Assembly: GCA_016710465.1 (NCBI GenBank)
Contig: JADJVS010000016.1
Coordinates: 992,001 to 1,056,000, forward strand
DNA from: Sulfuritalea sp.
GTDB lineage: Bacteria > Pseudomonadota > Gammaproteobacteria > Burkholderiales > Rhodocyclaceae
DNA length: 64,000 bases
Direction of reading: 5' to 3'
The translations under genes were made by a program, and so were the position numbers. The notes under the pieces were generated by a model that saw only the letters and a program-made list of their open reading frames with translations, made no database searches and had not been told where the DNA came from. Shown piece after piece: positions 1 to 12,591 of this stretch (position 1 is its first letter; each line of letters starts with the position of its first letter).

Positions 1-92
1 ACGCTGGAATCCATACCCCCCGAAAATCCAACGACAACAGACTCGCCGGTGGCGACATGCCGGGAAATACAGGCGGATACCGCCCGCACCAC
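1..92 (-). CDS. tilS: tRNA(Ile)-lysidine synthase, N-terminal fragment (cut by window edge)
   Basis: Reading leftward from a GTG at 92 (a second GTG follows at 89), the frame stays open to the window edge and encodes about 30 residues ending in VVVGFSGGMDSS. The SGGMDS string is the PP-loop of TilS, which puts lysidine on the wobble base of tRNA-Ile(CAU). In this family the loop sits about 25-30 residues from the start, as here. The gene begins 4 bases after the accA stop, the usual accA-tilS order in betaproteobacteria. Only the first tenth of the protein is visible, so the call rests on this motif and on the neighbour. Confidence 0.72.
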   Translation of the reverse strand, partial: MVRAVSACISRHVATGESVVVGFSGGMDSS

Positions 93-96
93 CGGA

Positions 97-1065
97 TCAA
101 CTGATGGCGTGTTCCTTGAAACGGCCATGGCTCATCAAACGATCGAAGCGCCGTTCGACAAGTTCGCTTGAGGATAGGCCAGCAAGCTGCTTGAGTGAGT
201 CCTGCAAGGCCTTCTTGATGCTCTGCGCCATGGCGCGGTAATCGCGATGCGCCCCACCCACGGGCTCATTGATTATGCGATCGACCAAGCCCAGGGATTT
301 CAGGCGGGGAGCCGTGATCCCCATGGTCTCCGCCGCGTCGCCAGCACGGTCGGCGCTTTTCCAAAGGATCGACGCGCATCCCTCCGGGGAAATCACGGAG
401 TAGGTCGAGTACTGGAGCATGGCCACGATGTCGGCAACCGCGATGGCCAATGCACCGCCGGAACCCCCTTCGCCGATCACCGTGGCAACAATCGGCACCT
501 TGAGTTCGGCCATCACTGCCAAATTCCGGCCAATGGCTTCGGACTGCCCGCGCTCTTCGGCATCGATTCCAGGATATGCCCCTGGCGTATCGACAAAGGT
601 AAAGACCGGCATCCCGAACTTCTCCGCCAATTTCATCAGCCTTAGCGCCTTGCGGTAGCCTTCGGGACGTGGCATGCCGAAATTCCGGTGGATCTTTTCC
701 TTGGTGTCGCGTCCCTTCTGGTGCCCGATCACCATGCACGACTGCCCATTGAACCGCGCCGGTCCACCAACAATGGCGTGATCGTCCGCGTAAGTACGGT
801 CGCCGCAAAGTTCCTGAAAATCCGAAAATACAAGATCGACATAGTCGAGCGTGTACGGGCGCTGAGGATGCCGTGCCACCAAGGCGCACTGCCATGGAGT
901 GAGCTTCGCGTAAATCTCCTTGGTCAGTGACTGGCTCTTGGCATCGAGCCGAGAGATCTCTTCCGAAATATCGACAGCGGAGTCATCCTGGACAAAGCGC
1001 AATTGCTCGATTTTCGCCTCTAACTCGGCGATAGGCTGTTCGAACTCCAGGAAGCTTGTCTTCAT
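97..1065 (-). CDS. accA: Acetyl-CoA carboxylase carboxyltransferase, alpha subunit
   Basis: This cytosolic subunit transfers the carboxyl group from carboxybiotin to acetyl-CoA, the committed step of fatty acid synthesis, as an alpha2beta2 complex with AccD. The product is 322 residues, the usual size. An N-terminal helical stretch (about 1-50) precedes the crotonase-fold domain with GRDTKEKIHRNFGMPRPEGY, FVDTPGAYPGIDAEERGQ and GEGGSGGALAI, all diagnostic. I chose the ATG at 1065, giving MKTSFLEFEQPIAELE, the standard AccA start; the frame stays open 54 bases further upstream without family similarity. The gene lies about 50 bases beyond the rrn terminator on the same strand, so it needs its own short promoter or readthrough. 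Confidence 0.97.
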   Translation of the reverse strand: MKTSFLEFEQPIAELEAKIEQLRFVQDDSAVDISEEISRLDAKSQSLTKEIYAKLTPWQCALVARHPQRPYTLDYVDLVFSDFQELCGDRTYADDHAIVGGPARFNGQSCMVIGHQKGRDTKEKIHRNFGMPRPEGYRKALRLMKLAEKFGMPVFTFVDTPGAYPGIDAEERGQSEAIGRNLAVMAELKVPIVATVIGEGGSGGALAIAVADIVAMLQYSTYSVISPEGCASILWKSADRAGDAAETMGITAPRLKSLGLVDRIINEPVGGAHRDYRAMAQSIKKALQDSLKQLAGLSSSELVERRFDRLMSHGRFKEHAIS

Positions 1066-1110
1066 GGGACATATTTTAACAGCGCCGGCATACACCGTGA
1101 ATTGGCGCCC

Positions 1111-1153
1111 CCAAAACAAAAGCGCCCCATCCGGTTAAACCGGAAGGGGCGTT
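1111..1153 (-). terminator. Rho-independent terminator of the rrn operon
   Basis: On the minus strand, AACGCCCCTTCCGG pairs with CCGGATGGGGCGCTT around a short TTTAA loop (hairpin 1121-1153), followed by TTTTGTTTTGG. It lies just after the 5S 3' end and before accA, so it should end rRNA transcription. Confidence 0.9.
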
Positions 1154-1165
1154 TGGGGAGGGGAA

Positions 1166-1281
1166 GTCTGGCGTTGACCTACTTTCTCACACGGTGAAGT
1201 GCAATATCATCGGCGCGGTCTCGTTTCACGGTCCTGTTCGGGATGGGAAGGGGTGGGGCCAAGACGCTATGGACACCAGAC
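1166..1281 (-). rRNA. rrf: 5S ribosomal RNA
   Basis: The minus strand carries the conserved 5S core (CCCATCCCGAACAGG and the GAAAC loop), and the ends GTCTGGTG and CGCCAGAC pair to close helix I. The length, about 116 nt, is right. It is the last gene of the rrn operon, about 118 bases after 23S. Confidence 0.95.
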
Positions 1282-1399
1282 TGAAAGGGGTGGGATCGAG
1301 AGGAGGGAGTCCTGGCGATCCGCTGGAAGAAGTAAAGGGGTGGGTTGTGATGCGTAAGGTTGATGCTGCAGGAGCGTAAGTGATTACGCTCACTGTTAT

Positions 1400-4383
<2,984 letters not shown>

Positions 4384-4648
4384 CTATAACAGTGAGCTCC
4401 GGTTCCCCGAAACCCCCTCCTACAGGAGCAACCATTACGTTTTCTGCCCCCTCGCGCCGGTTCAAGGACGAGAAGGCTGAAGATACAATCACAACCCATG
4501 CGCCCTCCATTCCTGAAGGACGCATTCTTTACTTCTTCCAAATTTTTAAAGATCCAACAGCCTGTGTGATTCACAAGAATCACGAATCAATCCTCACCTC
4601 ACGTGAGCCTTGATTCCTGAACCCTGCGCTTCCACCCCAACGGTCGCG
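4384..4648 (-). other. Spacer between tRNA-Ala and 23S
   Basis: This 265-base transcribed spacer holds the 5' half of the 23S processing stem and a boxA-like sequence (listed separately). I see no further gene in it. Confidence 0.8.
4541..4555 (-). promoter_or_regulatory. boxA-like antitermination site in the 16S-23S spacer
   Basis: The minus strand reads GGATCTTTAAAAATT, close to the bacterial boxA TGCTCTTTA core. It shares GATCTTTAAAAA with the leader copy near 6753. Nus factors bind such sites so that polymerase ignores Rho in rRNA operons. Confidence 0.6.
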
Positions 4649-4724
4649 TGGTGGAGGATGACGGGATCGAACCGACGACCCCCTGCTTGCAAAGCAGGTG
4701 CTCTCCCAGCTGAGCTAATCCCCC
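4649..4724 (-). tRNA. tRNA-Ala, anticodon TGC
   Basis: A 76-base cloverleaf with acceptor strands GGGGGAT and ATCCTCC, an anticodon arm CTGCTTTGCAAGCAG giving TGC, the T-loop GGTTCGATCCC and an encoded CCA. It is the second tRNA of the rrn spacer. Confidence 0.97.
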
Positions 4725-4732
4725 CCGTTGAT

Positions 4733-4848
4733 CACCGCAAATGTTTGCGAGAACCAAGCAGGGCAAGGCGGAGCATCGCGCCGCCTACGCCTTGTAGGCA
4801 AGCGATGCGACAACGCCGCCATGCGCCGGTTATCGCGAACATTTGGTG
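4733..4848 (-). repeat. Long nested hairpin between the two spacer tRNAs
   Basis: The 119-base gap between tRNA-Ile and tRNA-Ala folds almost completely on itself. The outer arms at 4733-4755 and 4828-4848 pair imperfectly (both carry CACC and AAATGTT). Inside them GCATCGC (4773-4779) pairs with GCGATGC (4802-4808), capped by GCCTAC/GTAGGC (4783-4799). The outer arm reaches into the CCA end of tRNA-Ile. It is probably a processing structure. Confidence 0.65.
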
Positions 4849-4920
4849 GGTCTGGATGGGTTCGAACCATCGACCCCCGCCTTATCAAGACGGTGCTCTA
4901 ACCAGCTGAGCTACAGACCC
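4844..4920 (-). tRNA. tRNA-Ile, anticodon GAT
   Basis: A 77-base cloverleaf starting GGGTCTGTAGCTCAG, with anticodon GAT in CTTGATAAG, the T-loop GGTTCGAACCC and an encoded CCA. It is the first tRNA of the 16S-23S spacer, as in most proteobacterial rrn operons. Confidence 0.97.
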
Positions 4921-4970
4921 GCTGTCTGGCTTAACAACCGATAGGTTGTAGGTGCTTGCTTTGCTCGCTC

Positions 4971-6510
<1,540 letters not shown>

Positions 6511-6805
6511 AATCTGTCTTTAAAACTCACTCAAACGAATCTCAGAGGTCAAACGTTTCCATTTAACCTTTCTTACTTTCGTGCAAGTGTTTGCTTCTCA
6601 TTACCTTTGCTTACGAGCAGCAGCAGATCAAAGCTTTTCAGCTCCAACCGAGATCAACCTTCCGGCCAACCCCGCAGCAAAGCCTTCGATTTCGGCCCCA
6701 CCACTCACCACTACCCCAGCTCCGCAAACACCTACACCTATCGGCTGTTTGGTTTTTAAAGATCTTCGCCGTTTCCGGCGCCTCCGCAATCAGCAGAGAG
6801 GGGCG
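6511..6805 (-). promoter_or_regulatory. rrn leader with boxA
   Basis: This transcribed leader separates the promoter from 16S. It contains a boxA-like sequence, AGATCTTTAAAAA, at about 6753-6765, matching the copy in the 16S-23S spacer. The stretch up to pyrD at 6906 holds no gene. Confidence 0.7.
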
Positions 6806-6834
6806 ATTATATGAACCTATTTCCATCGTGTAAA
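6806..6834 (-). promoter_or_regulatory. rrn P1 promoter
   Basis: The minus strand has TTTACA (6829-6834) and TATAAT (6806-6811) separated by exactly 17 bases, a near-consensus sigma-70 promoter. The next bases, CGCCCCTCTC, form the GC-rich discriminator typical of rRNA promoters under ppGpp control. An AT-rich AAAATTCC lies upstream. It sits 296 bases before 16S and is divergent from pyrD. Confidence 0.85.
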
Positions 6835-6905
6835 CCCCTTCAAGGAATTTTCTTGGTACGACAAACAAAATCGCGCGTCCGGACCGCATCGTAGAATCCG
6901 CTCCC

Positions 6906-7931
6906 ATGCTTCCGTATGCCTTGATCCGTCCGCTGCTGTTCGCGCTAGACGCGGAGCGCGCCCACGAACTTACGCTACATGCGCTGTCGTTCACATCTTC
7001 GCTTGGGCTGACCGGATCAACCCTTCCGTCGGGGACACCGGTGACGGCCATGGGTCTTGAATTCCCCAACCGGGTCGGGCTTGCCGCCGGCCTCGACAAG
7101 AACGGAATCGCCATCGACGGACTGGCCGGCCTCGGCTTCGGCTTCATTGAAGTCGGCACCGTCACACCGCGCCCGCAGCCGGGCAACCCGAGGCCGCGCC
7201 TGTTTCGCCTGCCCGCGCAACAGGCCATCATCAATCGCATGGGATTCAACAATGAGGGCATCGACGCCCTTCTGCAACGCCTGCCGGGAATCAGCTATCG
7301 CGGCATCCTCGGCATCAACATCGGCAAGAACTTCGATACACCGATCGAGCGGGCGGCCGATGACTACCTGATCGGTCTTGACAAGGCTTACCCCGCGGCA
7401 AGCTATGTCGCGGTCAATATTTCCTCGCCAAACACAAAGAACCTGCGCCAGCTTCAGGGCGACTCCGAACTCGACGCGCTGCTTGGGGCGCTCAAGGAGC
7501 GCCAGGCAGCGCTGGCCCAGATACACGGGAAATACGTCCCCCTGGCCTTGAAAATCGCTCCCGATCTGGATTCTGACCAGATCACCGCCATTGCCGACGC
7601 CCTGCGCCGTCACCGCGTGGACGCGGTGATCGCGACCAATACCACTCTCAGCCGCGAGGGTGTCGAAGGCTCTCCGCTGGCCAAGGAAGCCGGCGGACTC
7701 TCTGGCAATCCGCTGTTCGAAAAGTCCACCGCCGTCATCCGGTTATTGACGCGCGCCATTGCCGGCGAACTGCCGATCATCGCCGCCGGAGGCATCACCA
7801 GCGGGGAACGCGCACGCGCAAAGATCGAGGCCGGTGCCACGCTGGTTCAGGTCTACAGCGGCCTGATCTACCGCGGGCCGGCGCTGGTCGCCGAATGCGT
7901 CGCCGCGACAGACGGAGTCGCCGCCGGCTAA
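6906..7931 (+). CDS. pyrD: Dihydroorotate dehydrogenase (quinone), class 2
   Basis: Membrane-associated FMN enzyme that oxidises dihydroorotate to orotate and passes electrons to quinone, the fourth step of pyrimidine synthesis. The 341-residue product has the class-2 N-terminal helices (about 1-40), NRMGFNNEG near residue 110, VNISSPNT with the catalytic serine, and the FMN-phosphate site AAGGITSGERARAKIEAGA followed by VQVYSGLIYRGP. Length and start (MLPYALIRPLLFALDAE) match the family. It stands alone, divergent from the rrn operon and followed by a possible terminator. Confidence 0.97.
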   Translation: MLPYALIRPLLFALDAERAHELTLHALSFTSSLGLTGSTLPSGTPVTAMGLEFPNRVGLAAGLDKNGIAIDGLAGLGFGFIEVGTVTPRPQPGNPRPRLFRLPAQQAIINRMGFNNEGIDALLQRLPGISYRGILGINIGKNFDTPIERAADDYLIGLDKAYPAASYVAVNISSPNTKNLRQLQGDSELDALLGALKERQAALAQIHGKYVPLALKIAPDLDSDQITAIADALRRHRVDAVIATNTTLSREGVEGSPLAKEAGGLSGNPLFEKSTAVIRLLTRAIAGELPIIAAGGITSGERARAKIEAGATLVQVYSGLIYRGPALVAECVAATDGVAAG

Positions 7932-7941
7932 AATTCGACTA

Positions 7942-7981
7942 CCGCCTTTGACCGCGGATCGATCAAAGGCGGGATAATTTC
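7942..7981 (+). terminator. Possible terminator after pyrD
   Basis: CCGCCTTTGA (7942-7951) pairs perfectly with TCAAAGGCGG (7963-7972) across an 11-base loop, followed by GATAATTTCTT. The U-tract is poor, so it may be a weak terminator or attenuator ahead of the rsx operon. Confidence 0.5.
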
Positions 7982-8025
7982 TTCCCCGGCAGACAACGCG
8001 GCCGCGCGAGGGCGCACCGCAACAC

Positions 8026-8610
8026 ATGACCAGTTATCTTTTCATCATCCTCGGCGCGGTACTCGTCAACAACGTCGTCTTCACCCGCATTCTTGGACTG
8101 TGCCCCTTCATGGGCGTATCCAAGAAGCTGGAAACCGCGCTGGGCATGGGCGCGGCCACGACCTTCGTGCTCACCATGGCCTGCGGCGCCAGTTTCATCA
8201 TCGACCGCTGGCTGCTGATGCCCAATCAGCTTGAATACCTGCGCACCTTGTCCTTCATCGTCACCATCGCGGCAATCGTGCAATTGACCGAGCTGGTGAT
8301 CCAGAAGACCAGCCCGGTGCTCCACCAGGTACTGGGCATCTATCTGCCGCTGATCACCACCAACTGCGCGGTGCTCGGCGTTCCATTGTTGAATGTCAGC
8401 CTGCGCCACAACTTCCTGGAGTCGCTGCTGTTCGGATTCGGCAGCGCGCTGGGTTTTACCCTGGCGCTGATCCTCTTCGCCGGCATACGCGAACGCATGG
8501 AGGCCGCCGACGTGCCGACGCACTTCCGCGGCACGGCCATCGCCATGATCACCGCCGGCCTGATGAGCCTGGCGTTCATGGGATTCGCCGGCCTGGACAA
8601 GTTCAGGTAA
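8026..8610 (+). CDS. rsxA: Electron transport complex subunit RsxA/RnfA
   Basis: First gene of the Rsx/Rnf membrane complex, which moves electrons between NADH and ferredoxin or a periplasm-side acceptor, coupled to ion flux; in E. coli it keeps SoxR reduced. The 194-residue product is an integral membrane protein with six predicted helices. It shows VNNVVFTRILGLCPFMGVSKK near the N-terminus and LITTNCAVLGVPLL in the middle, both with the conserved cysteines thought to hold a membrane-embedded cluster. The gene order that follows, rsxABCDGE-nth, is the standard gammaproteobacterial and betaproteobacterial one. Whether the complex serves SoxR or another partner cannot be told here. Confidence 0.96.
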   Translation: MTSYLFIILGAVLVNNVVFTRILGLCPFMGVSKKLETALGMGAATTFVLTMACGASFIIDRWLLMPNQLEYLRTLSFIVTIAAIVQLTELVIQKTSPVLHQVLGIYLPLITTNCAVLGVPLLNVSLRHNFLESLLFGFGSALGFTLALILFAGIRERMEAADVPTHFRGTAIAMITAGLMSLAFMGFAGLDKFR

Positions 8611-8612
8611 GC

Positions 8613-9176
8613 ATGTTCGACGCACTGTTTGTCATGGCGTTGGGCGCCATCGTCCTGGGAGCCGCCCTGGGCTATGCCGCCGTGCGTTTCCGCGTCGAGG
8701 GCGACCCGCTGGTGGAGAAAATCGACGCCATCCTGCCGCAGACGCAATGCGGCCAGTGCGGATTTCCCGGCTGCAAACCGTATGCCCAAGCCGTTGCCAA
8801 GGGCGAAGCGGAAATCAACCAGTGCCCGCCGGGTGGCGAGGAGGGCATCCACAAACTGGCCGACCTGCTGGGCCGCGAATTCAAGCCGCTGTCGGCCGAG
8901 CACGGCATCGAAAAGCCGAAGGCCGTGGCCCTGATCGACGAACAGACTTGCATCGGTTGCACGCTTTGCATCCAGGCCTGCCCGGTCGACGCCATTGTCG
9001 GCGCCGCCAAACAGATGCATACCGTTATCGCCGGGCAATGCACCGGCTGCGAACTCTGCTTGCCGCCCTGCCCGGTAAATTGCATCAGCATGGAGCCGAT
9101 TCCAGAAAGCGTCGAGAACTGGAAATGGAAATATCCCGTCATCAAGCTCGTTGCGGCGCAAGAGGTGGCGAGGTGA
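8613..9176 (+). CDS. rsxB: Electron transport complex subunit RsxB/RnfB (ferredoxin-like)
   Basis: Iron-sulfur subunit on the cytoplasmic face. The 187 residues comprise an N-terminal membrane anchor (1-25), a four-cysteine motif CGQCGFPGCKPYA with a later cysteine in NQCPPGG (the ArsR/RnfB 4Fe-4S domain, about 45-80), and two ferredoxin motifs, CIGCTLCIQACP (about 115) and CTGCELCLPPCP (about 145). It starts 2 bases after rsxA and its stop overlaps the rsxC start. Betaproteobacterial RnfB proteins can be longer; this one is compact, like the E. coli protein. Confidence 0.96.
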   Translation: MFDALFVMALGAIVLGAALGYAAVRFRVEGDPLVEKIDAILPQTQCGQCGFPGCKPYAQAVAKGEAEINQCPPGGEEGIHKLADLLGREFKPLSAEHGIEKPKAVALIDEQTCIGCTLCIQACPVDAIVGAAKQMHTVIAGQCTGCELCLPPCPVNCISMEPIPESVENWKWKYPVIKLVAAQEVAR

Positions 9177-10852
9177 GCGCATTGCGGCAGTTGTTCCGCT
9201 TCAACGGCGGGGTCAAGCCGGCCTACCACAAGGAAGCGTCGACCACGCTGCCGATCGCCGTCGCGCCAGCGCCGACTCGGCTGGTCATCCCGCTGCACCA
9301 AAGCATCGGCGGGCCACCGCGGCCACTGGTTACGACCGGCGATCGCGTGCTCAAGGGCCAGCGCATCGGCGGCGCCGACGGCAATGTCTCGTCGGCGGTC
9401 CATGCCTCGACCTCCGGCACCGTGCTTGGCGTCGAAATGCGCCTGATGCCGCACACTTCGGGACTGTCGGCACTGTGCGTGGTCATCGAGCCCGACGGAC
9501 GCGACGAATGGATGGAACGCCAGCCTTTCGACTTCCACGCCGCGACCCCGACTGCCACGCGCGACTACCTGCGCGACGCCGGTGTTGTCGGTCTCGGCGG
9601 CGCGGTATTCCCCAGCCACCTCAAGCTCAACGCCGGCAAGCAGGGCAAGCTCGACACCCTGGTGCTGAACGGCGCCGAGTGCGAACCCTTCATTACCTGC
9701 GACGACGCCCTGATGCGCGAACGCGCCGATGCGCTGCTCAAGGGCGCCGCGATCATGCGTGACATGCTGGCGGCGACTCGCGTCCTGGTCGGCATCGAAG
9801 ACAACAAGCCCGAAGCCATTGCCGCCATGGAAGCCGCGGCGGCACGCACCGGTGACGACTCGATCCAGGTTGTCGCCGTGCCGACACGCTACCCGGCCGG
9901 CGGCGCGAAGCAGTTGATCCGCGTACTGACGGGCATCGAGGTCCCGCACGGCGAACGCTCGACCGACCATGGCGTGCAGTGCTTCAACGTCGGCACCGCC
10001 CATGCCATTTACGAAGCGATCGCGCTCGGCCAGCCCCTGATCTCGCGCATCATCACGGTAGCCGGCAATGTCGGCCAGGCCCGCAACTACGAGGTACTGT
10101 TCGGCACCTCGATGCGCGACCTGATTGCTCCGTGCGCCCCCCTGCCGGACACCGACCGCATCATCATGGGTGGCCCGATGATGGGATTCCTGATGCCGGG
10201 CGACGACGTGCCGGTGGTCAAGGCCACCAACTGCGTGCTGGTGGGGTCACGGGCCTTGTTCCCGCCACCGCCGCCGGAGATGCCCTGCATCCGCTGCGGC
10301 GAATGCGCCAAGGCCTGCCCCGCCGATTTGCAGCCTTTCGAAATGTACTGGTTCTCCCGCGCCAGGATGTTCGGCAAGGCGCAGGAATACCACCTCTTCG
10401 ACTGCATCGAATGCGGCTGCTGCGCCTATGTCTGCCCGTCGCGGATACCGCTGGTGGATTACTACCGTTTCGCCAAGAGCGAAATCTGGGCGCGCGAAGT
10501 TGACAAGGAAGCGGCCGATCAGGCGCGCGAACGCTACGAATTCCGCCTGCTGCGCGAGGAACGCGAAAAGCAGGAGAAGGCGGCCAAGCTCGCGGCCAAG
10601 ACCGCCGCCGGGCGCGAGAAGGCGGCGGCGGCCCTGGCGGAGGCCGAAAAGCCCGCGCGGACCCCCGAAGAGGAAGCCAAACACGCCCTGATCGCAGCCG
10701 CGCTGGAACGCGCCAAGGCACAGAAAGCCCAGGTGCAGCCGGAAAATACCGGCGACCTGAGCCCCGAACAACAAGCCGAAATCGCGGCCATCGAGGCGCG
10801 GCGCGCCGAGATCCGCGAACAGGCCAAGCCCCACCTGCGCCAGGACGACTGA
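9173..10852 (+). CDS. rsxC: Electron transport complex subunit RsxC/RnfC
   Basis: The NADH- and FMN-binding, Fe-S-containing subunit that accepts electrons from NADH. I chose the GTG at 9173, which overlaps the rsxB stop as GTGA, giving 559 residues starting MSALRQLFRFNGGVKPAYHK; the frame is open further upstream only as a shadow of rsxB. Visible are VGLGGAVFPSHLKL and NGAECEPFITCDD (NADH/FMN domain), and two 4Fe-4S motifs, CIRCGECAKACP and CIECGCCAYVCPS (about 365-420). The C-terminal 130 residues are Ala, Glu and Lys rich and likely a long helix. A copy of the short dispersed repeat lies in frame near residue 30, encoding IAVAPAPTR. Confidence 0.95.
   Translation: MSALRQLFRFNGGVKPAYHKEASTTLPIAVAPAPTRLVIPLHQSIGGPPRPLVTTGDRVLKGQRIGGADGNVSSAVHASTSGTVLGVEMRLMPHTSGLSALCVVIEPDGRDEWMERQPFDFHAATPTATRDYLRDAGVVGLGGAVFPSHLKLNAGKQGKLDTLVLNGAECEPFITCDDALMRERADALLKGAAIMRDMLAATRVLVGIEDNKPEAIAAMEAAAARTGDDSIQVVAVPTRYPAGGAKQLIRVLTGIEVPHGERSTDHGVQCFNVGTAHAIYEAIALGQPLISRIITVAGNVGQARNYEVLFGTSMRDLIAPCAPLPDTDRIIMGGPMMGFLMPGDDVPVVKATNCVLVGSRALFPPPPPEMPCIRCGECAKACPADLQPFEMYWFSRARMFGKAQEYHLFDCIECGCCAYVCPSRIPLVDYYRFAKSEIWAREVDKEAADQARERYEFRLLREEREKQEKAAKLAAKTAAGREKAAAALAEAEKPARTPEEEAKHALIAAALERAKAQKAQVQPENTGDLSPEQQAEIAAIEARRAEIREQAKPHLRQDD
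9256..9278 (+). repeat. Dispersed short repeat, short form, inside rsxC
   Basis: Matches the head CGCCGT, spacer NNCRCC and tail RGCGCCGACTC of the window's repeat family at every fixed position. It is in frame and encodes AVAPAPT. The family RsxC sequence is similar here, so chance convergence is possible. Confidence 0.5.
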
Positions 10853-10870
10853 CGCGCCCGCGACCGCCAC

Positions 10871-11890
10871 GTGAACAACTCTCCCTATTTCCTCAAGCCT
10901 GCCAGCGTCCAGTCGGTGATGTTGCGGGTGCTGCTCGCGCTGCTGCCCGGCATCGCGGTATATGTCTGGTTCTTTGGCGCGGCCGTTCTGGTGCAGATTG
11001 CCTTGGCATCGGTGACTGCGCTGCTGGCCGAGGCCGCGATGCTGAAGCTGCGTGGCAAGCCGGTCATGATGTTCCTTGGCGACGGATCGGCGCTGGTCAC
11101 GGCCTGGCTGATCGCGCTGACCTTTCCGCCCATCGCCCCATGGTGGCTGACGGTGGTGGGCGTCCTCTCGGCAATCGTCGTCGCCAAGCATCTCTATGGC
11201 GGCTTGGGACAGAACCCGTTCAACCCGGCGATGGTGGCCTTCGCCCTGATGATCGTCGCCTACCCCTCGCTGATGTCGCAGTGGCCGGCGGTCGGCTTCA
11301 CCGATTTCCTGCCCCAATGGCACGCCATCTTCGGCCCGCGCCAGCTCGACGCCATCACCATGGCCACGCCGCTGGATGCCCTGCGCACCGCCCTGCATAC
11401 CGCCGACGCACGGGCCACCGTGGCTGGCGTGCTGGGCAGCCAGGCCACCTTCGGCAACATCGGCGGCAAGGGCTGGGAATGGGTCGCCGCGGGTTACTTC
11501 ATCGGCGGCATCTATTTGCTGCAACAGCGCATCATCACTTGGCACATGCCGGCGGCCTTCCTCGCCACGCTGCTAGTCGTCTCCAGCGGATTCGCGCTGT
11601 TTGATCCGACGCGCTTCGTCGGCCCGAGCTTCCACCTGTTCACCGGTGGCGCCATGCTCGGCGCCTTCTTCATCGTCACCGATCCGGTGTCGGGCTGCAC
11701 CACCCCGCGCGGCAAGCTGATTTTCGCCGCCGGCATCGCGCTGCTGACCTGGATCATCCGCACTTTCGGCGCCTATCCGGATGGCATTGCCTTCGCGGTG
11801 CTGCTGATGAACATCGCGGCACCCCTGATCGACATGAACACCCAGCCACCGGTGTTCGGCCACAAGCGGAAGGGAGACGGCAGGCCATGA
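10871..11890 (+). CDS. rsxD: Electron transport complex subunit RsxD/RnfD
   Basis: Integral membrane subunit carrying a covalently bound FMN. The 339-residue product starts at a GTG (10871) and reads MNNSPYFLKPASVQSVMLRVLLALLPGI, the normal N-terminus. It has about eight to ten hydrophobic segments and the paired motifs GLGQNPFNPAMVAFALMIV and ATPLDALRT, where the threonine of the D/S-GAT-like segment carries FMN in family members. Its stop overlaps the rsxG start as ATGA. Confidence 0.95.
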   Translation: MNNSPYFLKPASVQSVMLRVLLALLPGIAVYVWFFGAAVLVQIALASVTALLAEAAMLKLRGKPVMMFLGDGSALVTAWLIALTFPPIAPWWLTVVGVLSAIVVAKHLYGGLGQNPFNPAMVAFALMIVAYPSLMSQWPAVGFTDFLPQWHAIFGPRQLDAITMATPLDALRTALHTADARATVAGVLGSQATFGNIGGKGWEWVAAGYFIGGIYLLQQRIITWHMPAAFLATLLVVSSGFALFDPTRFVGPSFHLFTGGAMLGAFFIVTDPVSGCTTPRGKLIFAAGIALLTWIIRTFGAYPDGIAFAVLLMNIAAPLIDMNTQPPVFGHKRKGDGRP

Positions 11891-12591
11891 GCGATCCGCT
11901 CGAAGTCTCCCGCCGCGAATCGAGCGTGCTGCGCATCTCGGTGCGCACGGCGGCCATCATGCTGGCCTTTACCGTGATCTTTACCGCGCTGATGGCCGGC
12001 ACCTACAAGCTGACCGAACCCCTCGTCACGGCCAGCGCCCTTGAAGAGAAACTGCGCCTGATCGGCGAAGTGCTGCCGTCGGCCCTGCACGACAACGACC
12101 TGATGAAGGATGCGATCGATCTGCCGCCGCAAGCCGCCCTGGGGCTGGACGTTGACACCCGCATCTGGCGGGCCCGCAAGGCCGGCGTACCCGTCGCGCT
12201 GGTGATGGAAGCCGCCGCGCGCGATGGCTATTCCGGTCGCATTGCGATGATTCTGGCGGTATCCGCCGACGGACATCTGCTCGCGCTGCGGGTGACCTCG
12301 CACAAGGAAACACCGGGGCTGGGCGACTACATCGACCCGAAGAAGGACCGCAACAAGACAAGGCCGTGGATCACCCAATTCAATGGCCTCGGCTTTGACG
12401 GCGTGCCGCGCGAGAAATGGCGCGTCAAGAAGGACGGCGGCCATTTCGACCAGATGAGCGGGGCGACGATTTCCGCGCGCGCCGTGACCAACGCCAGCGG
12501 CCGCGCCCTGGCCTGGGCCACCGAAAACCGTGACAAACTGTTCGCCCTGCCGGCGAACGGCCGCTTTGAGCAACAAGGAGCAAATCCGTGA
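11887..12591 (+). CDS. rsxG: Electron transport complex subunit RsxG/RnfG
   Basis: Single-span membrane protein whose periplasmic FMN-binding domain takes a phosphoester-linked FMN. The 234 residues contain one membrane helix (about 20-40) and, near residue 195, FDQMSGATISARAVTNA. The SGAT threonine there is the FMN attachment site. HKETPGLGDYIDPKKD is a further family signature. Start and stop overlap rsxD and rsxE. Confidence 0.96.
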   Translation: MSDPLEVSRRESSVLRISVRTAAIMLAFTVIFTALMAGTYKLTEPLVTASALEEKLRLIGEVLPSALHDNDLMKDAIDLPPQAALGLDVDTRIWRARKAGVPVALVMEAAARDGYSGRIAMILAVSADGHLLALRVTSHKETPGLGDYIDPKKDRNKTRPWITQFNGLGFDGVPREKWRVKKDGGHFDQMSGATISARAVTNASGRALAWATENRDKLFALPANGRFEQQGANP

